In this document: piece after piece, positions 31,408 to 38,603 of the stretch | How positions within the stretch are numbered: position 1 is the first letter of the stretch | Layout of the letters: each line of letters begins with the position of its first letter | Source: Sphingomonadales bacterium | GTDB taxonomy: Bacteria > Pseudomonadota > Alphaproteobacteria > Sphingomonadales > Sphingomonadaceae | Assembly: GCA_025351405.1 (NCBI GenBank) | Contig: JANXVZ010000037.1 | Location: forward strand, 40,139 to 104,138 | DNA: 64,000 bases | Reading direction: 5' to 3' | Program-made: the position numbers and the translations under genes | The notes under the pieces: generated by a model | What the model saw: the letters and a program-made list of their open reading frames with translations, nothing else | Databases searched by the model: none | Told to the model about the DNA's origin: nothing

Positions 31408-31576
31408 TGGTGAAACTCCGTGACGTCGAACGGCCTATTCTCATAACATTATTGCTGTAACGCGCAAGGCAACGCAAGTGGCTTGACCGCCGGCCGGGCT
31501 GGTGCGGCAATCGGGCGGGGGGTGCAATATCGCCTCGGGCGCGCTACGTCGGAAAGCCTTGTTCAGGAGCCTTCAC

Positions 31577-32539
31577 GTGTCCCAATCCCGTCATGCCCGC
31601 GTCCTCATCATCGGCTCCGGGCCGGCTGGTTATACTGCCGCCATTTACGCCGCCCGTGCCGCGCTGGCGCCGGTGCTGATCGAGGGCCTGCAGCCCGGTG
31701 GCCAGCTGACCATCACCACGGAAGTTGAAAACTGGCCCGGCGATACCAGTGTACTGGGTCCCAACCTGATGATCCGCATGGCGGAACAGGCACGCCATGT
31801 CGGGGCGGACATCGTCAGCGATATCGTCACCGCGGTCGATACATCGCGGCGCCCCTTCGTGGTTGAAACCGATTCCGGCCAGCGCTGGACGGCCGATTCG
31901 CTGGTGGTCTGCACCGGCGCGCAGGCGCGCTGGCTCGGGATCGAATCGGAAACCCGGTATCGCGGCTTCGGGGTTTCGGCCTGCGCCACCTGCGACGGCT
32001 TCTTTTTCCGCGGCAAGACCGTGGCGGTTGTCGGCGGCGGCAACACGGCCGTTGAGGAAGCGCTGTTCCTCACCAATTTCGCGGCAAAGGTGCACCTCGT
32101 TCACCGGCGTCACGAACTGCGGGCCGACAAGACCAACCAGGCGCGGCTCGCCGCCAACCCGAAAATCGAAATGCACTGGAATGCCGAGATAGCCGAAGTC
32201 GAGGGCAGCGATGCGCCGTTGACAGTCACCGGCGTGGTGCTGCGCGACACCGATAGCGGCGCAACGCGGCCGCTCGCAGTCGATGGCCTGTTCATCGCCA
32301 TCGGTCATGTGCCGGCAACCGAACTGTTCCGGGGCCAGTTGGCGATGGATGCCGAAGGCTATCTGGTGACCCAGCCCGATTCGACCGCAACATCGGTCGC
32401 AGGTGTCTTTGCGGCCGGGGATGTGAAGGACAAGGTCTATCGCCAGGCCGTCACGGCCGCGGGGATGGGCTGCATGGCGGCGCTGGAGGCGGAGCGTTTT
32501 CTGGCGCACGGTCATGCCGAGGTGGCGGTGGCAGCCTGA
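31577..32539 (+). CDS. trxB: Thioredoxin-disulfide reductase
   Basis: A 320-residue FAD/NADPH enzyme that reduces thioredoxin. GSGPAGYTAAIYAARA is the FAD-binding motif, the redox-active CATC is Cys136-Cys139 (ACATCDGFFF), VGGGNTAVEEALFL binds NADPH, and GVFAAGDVKDK closes the FAD site. GTG at 31577 is chosen because AGGAG is seven bases upstream and the protein then starts at the usual place. It is divergent from the Lrp gene, and a LysR gene follows 51 bp downstream. Confidence 0.96.
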   Translation: MSQSRHARVLIIGSGPAGYTAAIYAARAALAPVLIEGLQPGGQLTITTEVENWPGDTSVLGPNLMIRMAEQARHVGADIVSDIVTAVDTSRRPFVVETDSGQRWTADSLVVCTGAQARWLGIESETRYRGFGVSACATCDGFFFRGKTVAVVGGGNTAVEEALFLTNFAAKVHLVHRRHELRADKTNQARLAANPKIEMHWNAEIAEVEGSDAPLTVTGVVLRDTDSGATRPLAVDGLFIAIGHVPATELFRGQLAMDAEGYLVTQPDSTATSVAGVFAAGDVKDKVYRQAVTAAGMGCMAALEAERFLAHGHAEVAVAA

Positions 32540-32590
32540 CGGATCGCGTCGGGCTCGCGTCGCGCTGGCATCGGGGGCAGGGGGTGGAAC

Positions 32591-33511
32591 GTGAATCTCG
32601 ATTGGGAAAAACTGCGGCTGTTCGATCTTGTCGCCGAAGCCGGCAGCATCACCGAGGCTGCACGGCGCCTGCACATGAGCCAGCCGGCGCTCAGCCGGCA
32701 GATCGGCGCCCTTGAGGATGCCATTGGCGCCAAGCTGTTCCATCGCCATGCACGCGGGCTGGCGATGACCCACGAAGGTGAACAGTTGCGCGCCACCACG
32801 CACGAGATGCAGGAGCGGCTGGAGCGCACCCGCCAGGCCATCGACGCCTCGCGCGATCGCCCGACCGGCGAGATCCGCCTCACCACCACCGTCAGCTTCG
32901 GGTCCACCTGGCTGGCGCGGCAGCTCGGTGATTTTCTCGACCTGTATCCCGATATCCAGATCAACATGCAGTTGTTCGACCATGATGCCGACCTGGCGAA
33001 GCGCGAGGCCGATGTCGCCATTCGGTTCCACCTGCCGCTGCAATCGGAACTGGTGCAGAAGCCCTTGTTCCCGATCCGCCATTATCTGTGTGCATCGCCC
33101 GACTATCTGGCGCGGCACGGCGCGCCGGCAACCATCGCCGATCTCGACCAGCACCGGCTGATTGCCTATGGCGATGCGGCACCGGATTTTCTCAAGGGTA
33201 TCAACTGGGCGCTCGAACTGGGCCATGAGAGCGATCCGAGGCGCGCGGCGCTGACCATCAACAACAGCTTCGGCGTCTTGCAGGCCGTCGAGGCGGGGGC
33301 GGGAATCGCGGCGCTGCCGAGCTATCTCATCAAGTTTTCCAACAAGGTGCGGGTCGTGCTGCCTGCGGTGGAAGGCCCGATATTCCGCACCTATTTCACC
33401 TATCCGGTGGAGCTGCGGAAATCGCTGCGGGTGGCGGCGCTGCGTGATTTCCTCAGCCAGCGGATGGTGGCATCGAACCTCGAGATCGATGGGCATGCAC
33501 TGGCCGCATAG
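32591..33511 (+). CDS. LysR-family transcriptional regulator
   Basis: A 306-residue regulator. The winged helix (LRLFDLVAEAGSITEAARRLHMSQPALSRQIGALEDAIGAKLFHRHARG, residues 8-57) is followed by a substrate-binding domain (GEIRLTTTVSFGSTWLARQLGDFLDLYPDIQI, YLCASPDYLARHG, NNSFGVLQAVEAGAGIAALPSY). The start is GTG at 32591 after a GGGGG purine tract. It follows trxB on the same strand and may be cotranscribed. The target is unknown. Confidence 0.93.
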   Translation: MNLDWEKLRLFDLVAEAGSITEAARRLHMSQPALSRQIGALEDAIGAKLFHRHARGLAMTHEGEQLRATTHEMQERLERTRQAIDASRDRPTGEIRLTTTVSFGSTWLARQLGDFLDLYPDIQINMQLFDHDADLAKREADVAIRFHLPLQSELVQKPLFPIRHYLCASPDYLARHGAPATIADLDQHRLIAYGDAAPDFLKGINWALELGHESDPRRAALTINNSFGVLQAVEAGAGIAALPSYLIKFSNKVRVVLPAVEGPIFRTYFTYPVELRKSLRVAALRDFLSQRMVASNLEIDGHALAA

Positions 33512-33570
33512 CTGGGTTGCATTATTGTGCGCTGCACAAAACCGGCACGCCCGAGCATATGGAGGGGGTC

Positions 33571-33755
33571 GCCGTCACTGACGGCACCCGGTCCGCTTCG
33601 CATCCCCCCTCGCGAACGGACCGTGGTCTCCGGCCACTCTCTCCCCCCTTTGGCCGGGGACCGATCCGAAGCTTGCGGCTCCTCCCCCCCGGAGCCCCCA
33701 ACGCTCGGGTCAAAATCTGGGCCGGGCCTGCTGAAAAGCGGCCCGGCCCTTTTTT
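33571..33755 (+). ncRNA. Candidate small RNA with three C-rich-loop hairpins and an intrinsic terminator
   Basis: No coding frame here looks real, but the plus strand folds by inspection into consecutive hairpins. The first is GCCGTC-ACT-GACGGC (33571-33585). Next is CGGTCCG(c)TTCGC / GCGAACGGACCG (33589-33623), with loop ATCCCCCCTC. Then comes a perfect 12-bp stem (33625-33636 with 33651-33662), with loop CTCTCTCCCCCCTT. Then GGCTCC / GGAGCC (33677-33696), with loop TCCCCCCC. The last is a 10-bp terminator hairpin with six T residues. Exposed C-rich loops that can pair with Shine-Dalgarno sequences characterise several alphaproteobacterial regulatory RNAs. The promoter and exact 5' end are not defined, and it could be a 3'-derived RNA of the upstream LysR mRNA. 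Confidence 0.55.
33719..33755 (+). terminator. Rho-independent terminator
   Basis: GGGCCGGGCC and GGCCCGGCCC form a perfect 10-bp stem around an 11-base loop, followed directly by six T residues. It ends the candidate small RNA and/or the LysR transcript about 200 bp after the LysR stop. Confidence 0.95.
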
Positions 33756-33846
33756 CTGGCGCCGCCCGCCATTGACGCTGCGCCGTCTGCAAAAACGACG
33801 CGTTGCCCCGCACCCCGGCGATGCGCTAGGGCATGCTGGCCGGGCG

Positions 33847-33918
33847 GGGCCTGTAGCTCAATGGTAGAGCAGGCCGCTCATAACGGCTAGGTTGGGGGTT
33901 CGAGTCCCTCCGGGCCCA
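33847..33918 (+). tRNA. tRNA with CAT anticodon, probably tRNA-Ile2 (or Met)
   Basis: The acceptor stem GGGCCTG pairs with CGGGCCC. The D-arm is TAGCTCAATGGTAGAGC, the anticodon stem-loop GGCCG-CTCATAA-CGGCT puts CAT at 33879-33881, and the T-arm is GGGGGTTCGAGTCCCTC. Initiator hallmarks (unpaired 1-72, GGG/CCC anticodon stem) are absent, so it is not tRNA-fMet. The GGCCG-CTCATAA stem-loop resembles alphaproteobacterial Ile tRNAs in which lysidine changes the reading to AUA. Unlike the other two tRNAs here, the CCA is not encoded (ACC then G). Confidence 0.9.
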
Positions 33919-33994
33919 CCGGCACGATGCATGCGCGGGCCACCGCGCAGACTTTCTGTCCATGACGACATAAGGATCGTTTCGCCTGTCTGCC

Positions 33995-35095
33995 TTGCCG
34001 GAACTGCCCGCTCCAACTGCATCCGATCCTGCCGATCCGGGTAACCGGCCCCGCAGCAATCGCGGCCAATGGCTGGGCGCGGTCCTTGGCCTCGTCGTGC
34101 TCGGGCTGGCGCTATGGGGCATCAAGCTTATCGCCGGCCAGGTCACGCTTGCCGATATTCTCGTCGACATCAAGGCCACGCCGGTGCACCTCCTCATCGG
34201 CGCGGTACTGTCTGCTGCAGCGTCCTATGTCGTGCTGGTCGGCTATGACTGGCTGGCCGTGCGTCACCTCGGCTACAGGCTGTCGACCGGCACGCTGGCC
34301 GCAGCGTCGTTCGGCAGCTTCACCATGAGCCATGCGCTGGGCCTGACGGTGCTGACCGGCGGCACCGTACGATATCGCATATACACCCGTGCGGGGGTCA
34401 AGCCGCTCGATATCGCATTGATCATCGCCTTGTGCGGCTGGACCTTCTGGCTTGGCATCGTCGCGGTGGCGGGCCTGGGGCTCACCATCGCCCCCGACCT
34501 CGCGACGCCCTTTCGCCAGTTTGCACCGAGTGTGGAGCGCTGGGCCGGCATCATCCTGTTGACGGGGACGATCGCCTATTGGCTGCTGGCGGCATTCTGG
34601 CGGCGGGAGTTTCGACTGTGGAGCTATAGCTTCACCATACCGGACGGCCGCGAGACGCTGCTCCAGATCGGCATCGGCGCGGTCGACCTCGCCTTTGCCG
34701 GCGGGGCGCTTTACCTGCTGCTGCCGGATGTCGGGGCGCCCTCGCTGCTGACCTTCCTGACCATTTATGCTGTCGCGATGGTCACCGGTGCGCTCAGCCA
34801 TTCGCCAGGCGGGCTTGGGGTGTTCGAGCTTGTCATCGTCAAACTGCTTCCCGATAGTCCGAAGGCCGGGGTGCTGGCGGCGCTGGTGATGTTCCGCCTG
34901 ATCTACACCTATATCCCGTTCCTGCTCGGTCTTGTGGTCATCGGCTGGGGGGAGATCGCGGCATGGCGCCGGGCGCGCCGCATGGGAATACCGTTCCGGA
35001 TGGTCAGCGAGGCGGCGATTGCGCCGCCTGCGTCTTCGACAACGCATGCATCGCCCAGGCCTGCCAATCCGGCGTCAGGCCCGGCAACAGGCTGA
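33995..35095 (+). CDS. YbhN/UPF0104-like integral membrane protein (LPG synthetase transmembrane-region fold)
   Basis: A 366-residue polytopic membrane protein with about eight hydrophobic segments. TMSHALGLTVLTGGTVRYRIY and MVTGALSHSPGGLGVFELVIVKLLP are conserved features of the YbhN/MprF-like flippase-type transmembrane family. It lacks the C-terminal aminoacyl-transferase domain of full MprF, so lysyl-lipid synthesis is not indicated; lipid transport is a possibility. The start is uncertain: TTG at 33995 is the first common start codon after the in-frame TAA, and AAGGA lies about 20 bp upstream. The last 92 bp overlap the convergent MOSC gene. Confidence 0.8.
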   Translation: MPELPAPTASDPADPGNRPRSNRGQWLGAVLGLVVLGLALWGIKLIAGQVTLADILVDIKATPVHLLIGAVLSAAASYVVLVGYDWLAVRHLGYRLSTGTLAAASFGSFTMSHALGLTVLTGGTVRYRIYTRAGVKPLDIALIIALCGWTFWLGIVAVAGLGLTIAPDLATPFRQFAPSVERWAGIILLTGTIAYWLLAAFWRREFRLWSYSFTIPDGRETLLQIGIGAVDLAFAGGALYLLLPDVGAPSLLTFLTIYAVAMVTGALSHSPGGLGVFELVIVKLLPDSPKAGVLAALVMFRLIYTYIPFLLGLVVIGWGEIAAWRRARRMGIPFRMVSEAAIAPPASSTTHASPRPANPASGPATG

Positions 35096-35726
35096 GTTCG
35101 GCAAGGTCGGCGGCATCGGGGCTCCTGGCGCCGGCGACGCCGGCAAAGCGCGCCACGGTCCATCGGGGGTTCCAGCGCTCGATGACGTCATGGCCATCGC
35201 CGGCCTGGACGACGCCGGCCTCGACAACCCGGTAATACCAGCCACAGCGCCTGCTTCGGGTCATGGCGCGCACGACCTTGGGTGTGCCCAGCACGGCGGC
35301 AAAGGTCGAGCAAGGCTGGCGGATTTGCGCGATCTGCAGGCGGGCGCTGCCGATGGCGAGGATGTCGCCGATGCAGAGGCTGGCTTCGTCCTGCCCGGTA
35401 ACGACGAGGTTTTCGCCCATTGCGCCGGCCACGAACTGCCCCGCCATTTCGGGAAAATCCGCACGCCAGCCGTCATAACCCGATGCGGGATAGCCGTAGA
35501 CGGCCTTTTCCGGGCCGCCATGGACGCGCTTGTTGGCCTGGGTGTCACCGTCGATGCCAAGCGCATGGATCCGGGCCGCGCCATCGATTGCGTGTTTCAT
35601 GTAGGCGGTTCGGCGTCCGTTGCCGTCGAGGCGTTGCGCGGTGCCGACCCGCACCGCGGCTATATTGCCACAGGGCAGGCCGGATGATGCGTTGGGGCTT
35701 GTATTCATCGCCGAAGTTTCTGACAT
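35004..35726 (-). CDS. MOSC domain-containing protein (YiiM-like)
   Basis: A 240-residue MOSC-domain protein. Diagnostic parts are GIDGDTQANKRVHGGPEKAVYGYPASGYDGW, GAMGENLVVTGQDEASLCIGDILAIGSARLQIAQIRQPCSTFAAVLG (with the conserved Cys) and RSRRCGWYYRVVEAGVVQAGD. MOSC proteins handle molybdenum-cofactor-linked sulfur or detoxify N-hydroxylated compounds, as does E. coli YiiM. ATG at 35726 or an internal ATG at 35708 could start it; neither has a clear ribosome-binding site. It is divergent from the 21-codon gene at 35765. Confidence 0.9.
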   Translation of the reverse strand: MSETSAMNTSPNASSGLPCGNIAAVRVGTAQRLDGNGRRTAYMKHAIDGAARIHALGIDGDTQANKRVHGGPEKAVYGYPASGYDGWRADFPEMAGQFVAGAMGENLVVTGQDEASLCIGDILAIGSARLQIAQIRQPCSTFAAVLGTPKVVRAMTRSRRCGWYYRVVEAGVVQAGDGHDVIERWNPRWTVARFAGVAGARSPDAADLAELSLLPGLTPDWQAWAMHALSKTQAAQSPPR

Positions 35727-35749
35727 TCTGGGGAGTGTTCAACAATACG

Positions 35750-35763
35750 AAAGGAGGTGGTCC
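35750..35763 (+). promoter_or_regulatory. Extended Shine-Dalgarno sequence AAAGGAGGTGGTCC
   Basis: This 14-mer matches the full reverse complement of the bacterial 16S rRNA 3' end (AAAGGAGGTGATCC) in 13 positions, and the remaining G can wobble-pair with U. Ordinary genes in this window match only four to six bases. It is spaced seven bases (from GGAGG) before the ATG of the 21-codon gene. Confidence 0.85.
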
Positions 35764-35764
35764 G

Positions 35765-35830
35765 ATGTCTCATTGTCTCATGTCATGGTCCGGAGCGTTG
35801 GTGGTCGCGGTGGGAATCGCGACGAAATAA
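35765..35830 (+). CDS. 21-residue hydrophobic small protein or leader peptide
   Basis: A short frame starting MSHCLMSWSG and ending VAVGIATK, with TAA stop. The middle (GALVVAVGI) is hydrophobic, so a membrane-associated micropeptide is possible. It is supported by an exceptional ribosome-binding site and its own rho-independent terminator 36 bp downstream, so it looks like an independent unit. It is not recognised as a known family. It may alternatively be a regulatory or ribosome-binding RNA in which translation matters more than the peptide. It diverges from the MOSC gene, and its promoter probably lies in the MOSC 5' coding region. Confidence 0.6.
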   Translation: MSHCLMSWSGALVVAVGIATK

Positions 35831-35865
35831 GCGCTGCCTCCGGTTTCGTGGCCGGCAATGTGAAA

Positions 35866-35895
35866 GGCCGTCGGGGACAACCCGGCGGCCTTTTT
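35866..35895 (+). terminator. Rho-independent terminator of the 21-codon unit
   Basis: GGCCGTCGGG-GACAA-CCCGGCGGCC is a 10-bp stem with one G-T pair, followed by TTTTT and preceded by AAA. It lies 5 bp from the convergent enoyl-CoA hydratase stop and may work in both directions. Confidence 0.93.
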
Positions 35896-35900
35896 GCTTG

Positions 35901-36695
35901 CTATCGCCCTTTCCATTCGGGCTTGCGCTTTTGGGCAAACGCCAGCGGCCCTTCGCGAACGTCGTCGGATTTCCATAACGCCTTGACGGCCGGATGATCC
36001 ATCTGCCCGTCGAAGGCCTCGCGCAACGAGGCAATGTCGAGAGACCGCTGGACCACCTGCTTGGACGCACGGATCGACATCGGAGACAGTTCGCAAATCT
36101 GCGCCGCCAGGGCTTTCGCCGCTGTCATCAGTTCGTCAGCGGGCACGACGTCGTGGACAAAGCCCAGCGCCTTGGCTTCGGCGGCGGGTACGACGCGCCC
36201 GGTCAGGATCATGCCCATGGCGCGCTTGACGCCGATGCTGCGCGGCAGCCGGTGCAGGCCGCCCGCGAGCGCTGCCAACCCGACCTTGGGCTCCGGCAGT
36301 GCAAAGCTGGCATTGTCGGCGGCGAGGATGATGTCGCAGGCGAGCGCAATTTCGAAACCGCCGCCCATCGCGACACCATTGACCGCCGCGATCACCGGCT
36401 TGTCGAGATTCCAGCGCGAGGTGAGCCCGGCGAAGCCGTTGGCCGGCACGGTGACCGCATTGCCTTCGGCCTGCCAACGCAGATCGTTGCCGGCGGAAAA
36501 CGCCCGCGGGCCGGCACCGGTGAGGATGGCGACCCACAACTCGGGGTCGGCGGCGAAGTCGTCGAAAACCCTGTCGAGCTCGGCATTGGCGGGCGGGTGC
36601 AGTGCGTTCATGCGGTCGGGGCGGTTCATGGTGACGACAAGCGTGCGACCCGCACGCTCGACGGTGCAGAATTCGAACGTGGCGTTGGTGGTCAT
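35901..36695 (-). CDS. Enoyl-CoA hydratase/isomerase family protein
   Basis: A 264-residue crotonase-fold enzyme, probably hydrating enoyl-CoA in fatty- or organic-acid breakdown. AFSAGNDLRW is the first oxyanion-hole region; NGVAMGGGFEIALACDIILAADNASFALPEPKVGLAAL is the second, with the catalytic Glu candidate in PEPKVG. The C-terminal trimerisation helix ends FAQKRKPEWKGR. ATG at 36695 has AAGG nine bases upstream; a Met 10 codons earlier lacks spacing. It is a single gene between two terminator hairpins. Confidence 0.9.
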   Translation of the reverse strand: MTTNATFEFCTVERAGRTLVVTMNRPDRMNALHPPANAELDRVFDDFAADPELWVAILTGAGPRAFSAGNDLRWQAEGNAVTVPANGFAGLTSRWNLDKPVIAAVNGVAMGGGFEIALACDIILAADNASFALPEPKVGLAALAGGLHRLPRSIGVKRAMGMILTGRVVPAAEAKALGFVHDVVPADELMTAAKALAAQICELSPMSIRASKQVVQRSLDIASLREAFDGQMDHPAVKALWKSDDVREGPLAFAQKRKPEWKGR

Positions 36696-36842
36696 GGCTG
36701 CAGCCTTGCAGGAGAGGAACGGCATTCCTTGCCAGCCCTGCGCGCGCCTCGCCACCAGTGAATTAGCGCAGCGCGATCAATCGCTCGCCCTGCCATCGAC
36801 CGCCGCGGTGAATATCGGTGCACACATATCGACGCACAACGA

Positions 36843-36874
36843 GAAACGCCCGGAGGGTGACCTCCGGGCGTTTC
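36843..36874 (-). terminator. Perfect 14-bp hairpin, terminator-like (either strand)
   Basis: GAAACGCCCGGAGG and CCTCCGGGCGTTTC pair completely around a four-base loop (GTGA on plus). AAA/TTT at the base of the stem gives short U-tracts on both strands. On the minus strand it would end the transcript that carries the small frame at 36977-37075. No plus-strand gene ends nearby. Confidence 0.7.
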
Positions 36875-36976
36875 CCCGTGACGAGACTTTGTTCCTTCGG
36901 GCTTTGCTGCCTCGGGCGTCCGGATTTCCCCCCAATCCGGTCGTCGGGCGCTTTCGCGTGAAAGCCTTCAGATCCC

Positions 36977-37075
36977 TTAGTCCTTGGTCTTTTCGACCGT
37001 TTCTTCCCTGAACCTCTGGCCGAAGCCCGAAGCCCATTTCTCGATACCCCGTCGCCACCGCGATGTCATCGGCAT
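36977..37075 (-). CDS. Possible 32-residue small protein
   Basis: A short frame ending GIEKWASGFGQRFREETVEKTKD, rich in Trp, Phe, Arg, Glu and Lys, which could form an amphipathic helix. Codon use looks like that of real genes here. Support from context is a structured 3' region and a terminator-like hairpin about 100 bp downstream. Against it, neither ATG (37075, 37069) has a ribosome-binding site. No family was recognised. Confidence 0.35.
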   Translation of the reverse strand: MPMTSRWRRGIEKWASGFGQRFREETVEKTKD

Positions 37076-37231
37076 GGATGATGCCACAATCACTTCACAA
37101 CCGACTGTGCTGTTGATGCAACAGCGGGTTTGCCTTCGGAATCCCGCAGCGATGGCGCGGTCGCTCCATTGCACGCTGCCGCTGCCATGCTACACGCCGG
37201 ATCACAGTTCCGTTGCCAGAAAGTCCGTGCC

Positions 37232-38542
37232 TTGCGTCTGTCCCGCTATTTCCTGCCCGTTCTCAAGGAAACGCCGGGCGATGCCCAGGTCGTCAGCCAC
37301 CAGTTGATGCTGCGCGCCGGCATGATCCGCCAGACGGCGGCAGGAATTTATGCATGGCTGCCGCTGGGGTTGCGGGTCTTGAAGAAGATCGAAAACATCG
37401 TGCGCGAGGAGCAGGATCGCGCCGGCGCCATCGAAGTGCTGATGCCAACCATCCAATCCGCGGAATTGTGGAAACAATCGGGGCGTTATGAAGCCTATGG
37501 CCCCGAAATGCTGCGCATAACCGATCGGCACGATCGCGAGATGCTGTTCAGCCCGACCGCCGAGGAATTGTTCACGACGATCTTCCAGAACGGCGCGCGC
37601 AGCTACCGCGACCTTCCAAAGAACATTTACCAGATCCAGTGGAAGTTTCGCGACGAGGTCCGGCCCCGGTTCGGCGTGCTGCGCGGCCGCGAGTTCCTCA
37701 TGAAGGACGCCTATAGCTTCGATGCCGATTTCGCGGGTGCGCAACACAGCTATAACCGCATGTTCATCGCCTATATGCGCACCTTTGCCCGCATGGGCCT
37801 CCATGCCATCCCGATGCGTGCCGACACCGGGCCGATCGGCGGCGACCTCAGCCATGAATTCATCGTGCTGGCGCCGACGGGTGAAAGCGACGTGTTCTAC
37901 CACCGCAACTGGGAGCAGGGACACGACACCAGCGCCATCGACGCCGATGACGCCGGCGCGTTGGAGGCCTTCATCGACGGGCTCAACGCCGACTATGCCG
38001 CCACCGATGAAAAGCGCGATGCGACCGCGGAGGCGGCAGCCGGTGACGCCCTGAAGCAATCAAGGGGTATCGAAGTCGGGCAGGTTTTCTACTTCGGCGA
38101 CAAATATACCAAGGCGATGGGCGTTACCGTCGCTGGTCCCGATGGCGTTCCGGTGACGCCGCTGATGGGCAGTTATGGCATCGGCGTTTCACGACTTGTC
38201 GGTGCCATCATCGAAGCCAGCCATGACAAGGACGGCATTATCTGGCCGGACGCCGTGGCGCCGTACAAGGTGGCGCTCATCAACCTGCGTGCCGACGATG
38301 CAGCCTGTGCAGCTGCGGCGGACGGCATCTATGCGCGTTTGGAAGCAGCCGGGATCGAGGTGCTCTATGATGATCGCGACGAGCGCGGTGGCGCCAAGTT
38401 CGCCACCGCGGACCTGATCGGCCTGCCGTGGCAGCTTGTTATCGGGCCAAAGGGCGTTGCCGCGGGCACGGTGGAACTGAAGCGGCGCGGCGGCGATCGC
38501 GAGGAATTGCAGATCGACACGGCGCTGGCCCGATTGGCATGA
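37232..38542 (+). CDS. proS: Prolyl-tRNA synthetase (short alphaproteobacterial form)
   Basis: A 436-residue class II aminoacyl-tRNA synthetase that charges tRNA-Pro. [46 protein letters not shown] is the standard N-terminus. [45 protein letters not shown] (motif 2) and [16 protein letters not shown] (motif 3) follow, then an anticodon-binding domain. It lacks the ~180-residue editing insertion of E. coli ProS, as usual in alphaproteobacteria. The start is TTG at 37232; an upstream in-frame ATG (37187) would add residues absent from the family. Confidence 0.96.
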   Translation: MRLSRYFLPVLKETPGDAQVVSHQLMLRAGMIRQTAAGIYAWLPLGLRVLKKIENIVREEQDRAGAIEVLMPTIQSAELWKQSGRYEAYGPEMLRITDRHDREMLFSPTAEELFTTIFQNGARSYRDLPKNIYQIQWKFRDEVRPRFGVLRGREFLMKDAYSFDADFAGAQHSYNRMFIAYMRTFARMGLHAIPMRADTGPIGGDLSHEFIVLAPTGESDVFYHRNWEQGHDTSAIDADDAGALEAFIDGLNADYAATDEKRDATAEAAAGDALKQSRGIEVGQVFYFGDKYTKAMGVTVAGPDGVPVTPLMGSYGIGVSRLVGAIIEASHDKDGIIWPDAVAPYKVALINLRADDAACAAAADGIYARLEAAGIEVLYDDRDERGGAKFATADLIGLPWQLVIGPKGVAAGTVELKRRGGDREELQIDTALARLA

Positions 38543-38603
38543 TCCGCGTATCGGCTGCTCTACCGTCGTCACGAAGGTACCGCCTGCGACTGTGGGCGGC
38601 GGC

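Larger units (their letters stand above)
36696..37231. other. 536-bp divergent region between enoyl-CoA hydratase and proS
   Basis: It contains a perfect 14-bp hairpin (36843-36874), a second hairpin CCGGATT-TCCCCCC-AATCCGG (36920-36940, loop G-rich on the minus strand), a third GCTTTC/GAAAGC stem, and a possible 32-codon minus-strand gene (36977-37075). The ordered set suggests a short minus-strand transcript ending at the hairpin. The proS promoter must lie near 37080-37220 but is not clear. Confidence 0.6.

Noticed and set aside
31544..33496. 650-codon open frame opposite trxB and the LysR gene
   Set aside because: It spans two well-supported genes on the other strand and shows no protein family features.
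33517..33867. Plus-strand open frame of 116 codons across the C-rich hairpin region
   Set aside because: It runs through three hairpins, a terminator and into the tRNA, and is composed of Pro/Arg/Gly codons from GC-rich structure. A structured RNA explains the sequence better.
33847..33918. Initiator tRNA-fMet
   Set aside because: Position 1-72 is a normal G-C pair and the anticodon stem lacks the three consecutive G-C pairs of initiators.
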